From Dehalobacter alkaniphilus (lineage in GTDB: Bacteria; Bacillota; Desulfitobacteriia; Desulfitobacteriales; Syntrophobotulaceae), in the NCBI GenBank assembly GCA_040500365.1, contig CP148031.1, positions 2,790,001 through 2,854,000 on the forward strand: DNA of 64,000 bases, in the 5' to 3' direction. The position numbers and the translations under genes are program-made. Shown here piece after piece: positions 60,236-64,000 of the stretch. The notes under the pieces were generated by a model that was not told the origin of the DNA, did not search any database, and saw nothing but the letters and a program-made list of their open reading frames with translations. The first letter of the stretch is position 1; every line of letters begins with the position of its first letter.

Positions 60236-60265
60236 AAAAAAAGAAGCTCAATGCTTCCTTTTTGT
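60236..60265 (-). terminator. Terminator of minD-minE
   Basis: On the minus strand AAAAAGGAAGC and GCTTCTTTTTTT form a stem with a 5-nt loop and a long T run, 20 bp beyond the minE stop. Confidence 0.88.
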
Positions 60266-60283
60266 TTGACTTGAGCAGTTTAC

Positions 60284-60577
60284 TCACGAAATCGACTGTG
60301 TTCTCTCCATATAGTCCCTTCTAATTTTCTTTACAGGAACACTGGCCATCAGCGCGACTTCCTTCTCATCTTGATTCAGGTATACCTCCAATCCCTCTTC
60401 GTTAATCACCATATAATTCGATATCACCTTGACCAGATCTTCTTTTAAGCGATTCATCAGGTAGGGCGATATCGTGGCACGGTCATGAACCAGAACCAGC
60501 CGCAGCCGATCTTTGGCCTGACTACGGCTTCCGGAATTGTCCTTGCCCAGCACACGATATAATAATTCCCACAACAT
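60284..60577 (-). CDS. minE: Cell division topological factor MinE
   Basis: MinE drives release of MinD from the membrane and restricts division to midcell. The 97-aa protein has the N-terminal amphipathic and anti-MinCD region (AKDRLRLVLVHDRATISPYL) and the C-terminal topological domain (EVALMASVPVKKI). GGGGGGAGG precedes the ATG. It follows minD by 23 bp. Confidence 0.95.
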   Translation of the reverse strand: MLWELLYRVLGKDNSGSRSQAKDRLRLVLVHDRATISPYLMNRLKEDLVKVISNYMVINEEGLEVYLNQDEKEVALMASVPVKKIRRDYMERTQSIS

Positions 60578-60600
60578 AATTACCTCCCCCCAGTGCAGGG

Positions 60601-61395
60601 CTAGCGTATGCCAACTAAATTTTTCAGTTTATCCATCAGGGAATTTGATACATCCAGGTTCATTAATGGGACTTCTTCGCCTCTTACCCTCTGTGCAATC
60701 CTCCGGTAAGCTTCGCCCGCTTTGGAAACGCCGTCCATGACTGCGGGTTCTCCTCTGTTGGTCGATACAATAATCTTCTCGTCCTCCGGTACCACACCGA
60801 GAAGATCAATAGCCAAGATATCAACGATATCCTCAATGTCCATCATGTCCCCTTGTTTAACCATCCGTGGTCTGATTCTGTTAATAATTAGTTTTGGATT
60901 ACGCAGATCCGAACTTTCCAATAGTCCGATAATTCTGTCGGCATCGCGGACAGCACTGACCTCCGGCGTCGTAACGACAATTGCTTTGTCCGCACCGGCG
61001 ATTGCATTGTAAAAGCCCTGCTCAATCCCAGCCGGACAATCGATCAACGTATAATCAAATTCTTCACGCAGCTCTTCGCAGAGAACCTCCATCTCGTCGG
61101 GGCTTACTGCTGTTTTGTCTTTCGTCTGAGCAGCCGGAAGCAGATGCAGGCTGTTGAACCGCTTGTCCTTAATAAGTGCTTGTTTGATCCTGCAGCTGCC
61201 GCTTGTAACATCGACAATATCATAGACGATCCTATTCTCGAGGCCCATAACAACATCAAGATTGCGAAGGCCGATATCCGTGTCGACCAATGCAACTTTA
61301 AATCCGGCAAAAGCCAGGGCTGTCCCCAAATTTGCTGTTGTAGTAGTTTTCCCTACGCCACCTTTCCCTGAAGTTACTACAATTGTTTCACCCAT
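60601..61395 (-). CDS. minD: Septum-site ATPase MinD
   Basis: MinD is a membrane-associated ParA-type ATPase that recruits MinC. The 264-aa protein has the deviant Walker A SGKGGVGKTTTTANLG at its N-terminus, VDTDIGLRNLDVVMG, DCPAGIEQGFYNAI and a C-terminal amphipathic helix (NSLMDKLKNLVG). The ATG at 61395 is preferred over a TTG two codons earlier. minC, the usual upstream neighbour, is absent here. Confidence 0.96.
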   Translation of the reverse strand: MGETIVVTSGKGGVGKTTTTANLGTALAFAGFKVALVDTDIGLRNLDVVMGLENRIVYDIVDVTSGSCRIKQALIKDKRFNSLHLLPAAQTKDKTAVSPDEMEVLCEELREEFDYTLIDCPAGIEQGFYNAIAGADKAIVVTTPEVSAVRDADRIIGLLESSDLRNPKLIINRIRPRMVKQGDMMDIEDIVDILAIDLLGVVPEDEKIIVSTNRGEPAVMDGVSKAGEAYRRIAQRVRGEEVPLMNLDVSNSLMDKLKNLVGIR

Positions 61396-61585
61396 AACCA
61401 AGCCTGCCTTTCATCATAAATGATTAATGCATTGTCTTACATTTCAGTTATAATTTTCCATTGCCAAGTAAAAAATAAATCCCCTCTTCAGAATTTCAAC
61501 CAGTACCTTGTTAGCCCAGCGTAAGCTTTGATCTGTTTCTGTGTAAGAAGATTCTACAATCCCTTTTGCTTTTCCTTTCGTAAAG

Positions 61586-61613
61586 AGAAAAAACCGAGGA
61601 TCAAATTCCCCGG
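61586..61613 (-). terminator. Terminator of mrdA
   Basis: On the minus strand CCGGGGA / TCCTCGG (one G-U pair) with a 6-nt loop is followed by TTTTTT, 18 bp after the mrdA stop. minD-minE must therefore have its own promoter in 61396-61585, where no gene is seen. Confidence 0.85.
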
Positions 61614-61631
61614 TATTTCTTATTTATATGA

Positions 61632-63710
61632 CTATTTCCAGCCAAAATAATATTTAAATGCTGCTTTCGCGACATAACCCGATGTTTCACTGCCGTGTCC
61701 GCCATATTCCACCACGCCGGCAAATGCGATCCGAGGATTGTCATACGGTGCAAACGCGACAAACATCCCGTTATAAGCTTCTTCTTTGGATGTTCCCTTC
61801 GAACCAATCTGGGCCGTACCGGTCTTGCCGCCGCCGGTGAACTCCGGTATATCTCTGAAAAGCCAGGCCGCTGTCCCCTCACCGCTCGTTACTTCCGACA
61901 TTGCTTTTTTGATTGTTTCAATATTTTGTTGGGAAACGGAAACTTCGTTTAGAACTTCCGGCTGGTTCTGCTGGACGACTTTCCTGGTCACAGGGTCAAG
62001 AATCTTGTCCACAACATAAGGCTTGTAATGTTTTCCGCCATTGACAATGGTCGCGACATAGTTAGCCATCTGAAGAATTGAATAGTGGTTTGCGCCTTGA
62101 CCAATCGAACTGTTATAACTGTCGTACAACCGCCAGTTTACATACTCATTAATGTTATTTTTATATTCCTGTTCGGCCTGAGCAATTTCATCTTCTTTAT
62201 CATGCTGAAGCTTATTTTTCTCATCCTGATCTTTCGTACTGGCCAGAAGCTGCGCATATTTATCCCCAATTTCCTGAAGCTTTTCTTCTCTTTTTTTATC
62301 GTAATAAGGTTTATAATAAGATTCCTTCCAGGCTGGAGAAGGCACATTCCCTTCCGCTTCATACGGTAAATCAACACCGCTGTTAACACCTAAGCCAAAT
62401 TCGTTGGCAATTTTTTTGATCAGCTCGGGATTTTTTTCAAAAACCCTGCGGCCAATAATTTGAAAATAGATATTGGAAGAATGTGCAAGGCCGCTATAAA
62501 GGTTCACCCTGCCAAAATTATTTCCACCCCACTCGGCAACCCCTGCACTTTGCACATCCGGGGACCCCAGCGAAGACATGGTATCCATAAAAGTATCGTC
62601 CGGTGTAATGACGCCTGCTTCCAGAGCAGCCATTCCGGTAATCATCTTAAAAGTCGAACCGGGAGGATACGTACCGGTCAGCGCCCGGTTGAATGACGCG
62701 GCATCTTCACTGCTGAAATACTTTTGAGCAGTTTCCTCTGAAATTGTCCCGATCAGGTCATTCGGATCCATGAAAGGACGGGAAGCCATGGCCAGTATTT
62801 TGCCTGTATTAACATCGATGACTACCGCCGCGCCGGCCTGGGCATCGGGGTGGGTCTTCTGAATATCCTTGATCACTCTGTCCAGTTCGTTCTCCACGAC
62901 ACGCTGCATCTTGCTGTCGATGGTCAGCTGCAAGGTACAACCTGCCTGGGCTTCCTGGAGCGTTTCTTTGTCGATCGGTCTCGCGTTGCCGTCGACGCTG
63001 ACAATTTCTACGCCATGACTGCCGCGCAGCCAGGTATCGTAACTTTTTTCCACGCCCATTTTCCCTACAAGGTCACCCTGCGTGTAGCGATATTCGTCAT
63101 CATTGGACTCTGCCTGCTCATTGAATTGTTCAATTTCACTCTCGCTTATTTCCCTAACATAGCCCAAGATCTGACCAAGCAGTGTCTTTTGCGGATAAAC
63201 CCTTTCCGCTATCGGTTCAATGCTGACGCCGGGCAGCTCATTGCTGTGCTCGGCGATAATCGCCTGTAGTTCTTTTGGTATATCTTCCAGAATGACAACC
63301 GTCTTGTAGCTCTTCCACTGCTGGTTACGAATCATCACCAAAAGATCCTCGGTAATCAATTCTACCGATTGGTTTGGATAAGGCCAGTACGGTTTAATAT
63401 ATTCTGCGAGGTTAGCAACAACATCTTTCCAGTTGGTGTTCACTTTTTGCAGGTCCGTCCAGTCCAGGGTCAGCGCAAACCTCGGCACGCTTTGGGCCAA
63501 AACGATATTGTTGCTGTCCACAATCTCCCCGCGGACCGCGGACGTTGTGACCGTTTTCATCACATTACCGGCCGCCAGGTTAGAATAATAGGACGCTTTG
63601 GCAATCTGCAGCCACCACAGATTAAATCCTAAAATTAAAAAAAGAAGGACGACAACCACACTAAGCCCGGTTAATCGTCTCTGATAAGGTTGTCTCTTCC
63701 TTTCTTCCAT
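61632..63710 (-). CDS. mrdA: Penicillin-binding protein 2 (elongation transpeptidase)
   Basis: A class B PBP that crosslinks peptidoglycan in the elongasome with RodA. The 692-aa protein has an N-terminal anchor (about 16-38), a dimerisation domain (VRGEIVDSNNIVLAQSVPRF) and the transpeptidase domain with SxxK in YPPGSTFKMITG (Ser near 352), SxN in AHSSNIYFQ and KTG in GGGKTGTAQIG. A charged coiled-coil-like insertion of about 60 residues follows the SxN motif. I start at the ATG 63710, where AGGAG has correct spacing. Confidence 0.95.
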   Translation of the reverse strand: MEERKRQPYQRRLTGLSVVVVLLFLILGFNLWWLQIAKASYYSNLAAGNVMKTVTTSAVRGEIVDSNNIVLAQSVPRFALTLDWTDLQKVNTNWKDVVANLAEYIKPYWPYPNQSVELITEDLLVMIRNQQWKSYKTVVILEDIPKELQAIIAEHSNELPGVSIEPIAERVYPQKTLLGQILGYVREISESEIEQFNEQAESNDDEYRYTQGDLVGKMGVEKSYDTWLRGSHGVEIVSVDGNARPIDKETLQEAQAGCTLQLTIDSKMQRVVENELDRVIKDIQKTHPDAQAGAAVVIDVNTGKILAMASRPFMDPNDLIGTISEETAQKYFSSEDAASFNRALTGTYPPGSTFKMITGMAALEAGVITPDDTFMDTMSSLGSPDVQSAGVAEWGGNNFGRVNLYSGLAHSSNIYFQIIGRRVFEKNPELIKKIANEFGLGVNSGVDLPYEAEGNVPSPAWKESYYKPYYDKKREEKLQEIGDKYAQLLASTKDQDEKNKLQHDKEDEIAQAEQEYKNNINEYVNWRLYDSYNSSIGQGANHYSILQMANYVATIVNGGKHYKPYVVDKILDPVTRKVVQQNQPEVLNEVSVSQQNIETIKKAMSEVTSGEGTAAWLFRDIPEFTGGGKTGTAQIGSKGTSKEEAYNGMFVAFAPYDNPRIAFAGVVEYGGHGSETSGYVAKAAFKYYFGWK

Positions 63711-63749
63711 CGTGTTCATCTCCTATTAAGCAATCATGTATAACCAACA

Positions 63750-64000
63750 CTATAATTGTTGTTCGATCTTCTTTTTAGGCTGCAAAATTCCTTCTGTAAA
63801 AGACTTGTGGACGAAGGGATAGGTAAGCGGAACCAATAGGCAGTTGTAGAAAGAAATGCCCAGAATGACCTTTACGGCATCGCCGAGGTACCAGTTAAGT
63901 CCAGCGGTGGTTGCAATCAAGGCCATCAGGGTCTGCCCAAGAACCGTTACGATAAAGACGAGCACCATGGTAAGCGGAATGTTTTCTCTGTACCAGCGCT
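63750..64000 (-). CDS. mreD: Rod-shape-determining protein MreD (partial)
   Basis: The gene enters from the right edge and ends here. The visible 3' part encodes two or three hydrophobic helices (TMVLVFIVTVLGQTLMALIA; VKVILGISFYNCLLVPLTYP) and a basic tail (PKKKIEQQL), a typical MreD end. The frame is open through the edge (RWYRENIPL before it). The stop is 39 bp before mrdA, matching mreB-mreC-mreD-mrdA. Confidence 0.85.
   Translation of the reverse strand, partial: RWYRENIPLTMVLVFIVTVLGQTLMALIATTAGLNWYLGDAVKVILGISFYNCLLVPLTYPFVHKSFTEGILQPKKKIEQQL

Larger units (their letters stand above)
59860..60283. other. Non-coding gap between minE and rodA
   Basis: No credible gene. It contains a nested palindromic element at 60041-60100 and the minE terminator at 60236-60265, then the rodA upstream region. 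A 73-codon frame covers 60066-60287 but overlaps the terminator and has no protein-like features. Confidence 0.6.

Noticed and set aside
60066..60287. 73-codon minus-strand frame after minE
   Set aside because: It contains the minE terminator and a palindromic element and lacks protein-like features.

Overview
The window is a stretch of Firmicutes chromosome from an endospore former, most likely a member of the Peptococcaceae (Desulfitobacterium / Dehalobacter / Desulfosporosinus type). The evidence is the sporulation genes (yqfC, yqfD, spoIIP, spo0B, spoIVFA, spoIVFB, a cotJC-like gene), the T-box leaders, a CIRCE/HrcA heat-shock operon, and a gene order close to the B. subtilis yqe/yqf, com and mre-min-spoIVF-obg clusters. 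The genus is inferred, not proven. Nearly all genes lie on the minus strand; the plus-strand genes are ileS, two Uma2 nuclease-fold genes, rpsT and three small genes.

Layout, left to right. 1-5.7 kb: dgkA (cut by the window edge), ybeY, pgpH, phoH, yqfD, yqfC. 5.9-11.3 kb: yqeY, rpsU, a HIT protein, an unknown anchored protein, mtaB, rsmE, prmA. 11.3-16.5 kb: dnaJ, dnaK, grpE, hrcA behind a CIRCE operator. 16.5-22.6 kb: hemW, lepA, murJ, spoIIP. 22.7-24.2 kb: an insertion sequence flanked by an exact 20-bp direct repeat, sitting against the ileS promoter. 24.2-28.7 kb: an isoleucine T-box, a type-2 ileS with the altered signature GIHH, and an HTH-Uma2 gene. 28.8-34.1 kb: a five-gene branched-chain-type amino-acid ABC transporter (livKHMGF) behind two tandem T-box units. 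34.3-40.9 kb: rpsT, holA, a soluble chemoreceptor, a cyclophilin, comEC broken by an in-frame TGA, and comEA. 41-42.4 kb: a small Gly/Tyr/Pro-rich protein and a Phd-Uma2 fusion with its own palindromic operator. 42.4-50.6 kb: leuS with a CTC-specifier T-box, rsfS, yqeK, an RRM protein, nadD, yhbY, obg, spo0B, rpmA, rplU. 50.6-56.8 kb: RNase E/G, the radical-SAM pair TIGR03936/TIGR03960 with a DUF2935 gene between them, ogt, and a CotJC-like gene. 56.8-64 kb: spoIVFB, spoIVFA, rodA, minE, minD, mrdA and mreD (cut by the right edge).

Most of the window is core translation, protein-folding, cell-shape and sporulation machinery. The less ordinary parts are: the GIHH isoleucyl-tRNA synthetase; the insertion sequence with its long target duplication; two Uma2 proteins carrying different N-terminal DNA-binding modules, one with an obvious operator; the tandem T-box ahead of a transporter; the comEC nonsense codon; the absence of minC from the min cluster and of prp from the rplU-rpmA pair; a recurring family of intergenic repeats; and hydrophilic insertions in several otherwise conserved proteins. 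No tRNA or rRNA gene and no CRISPR array was seen.
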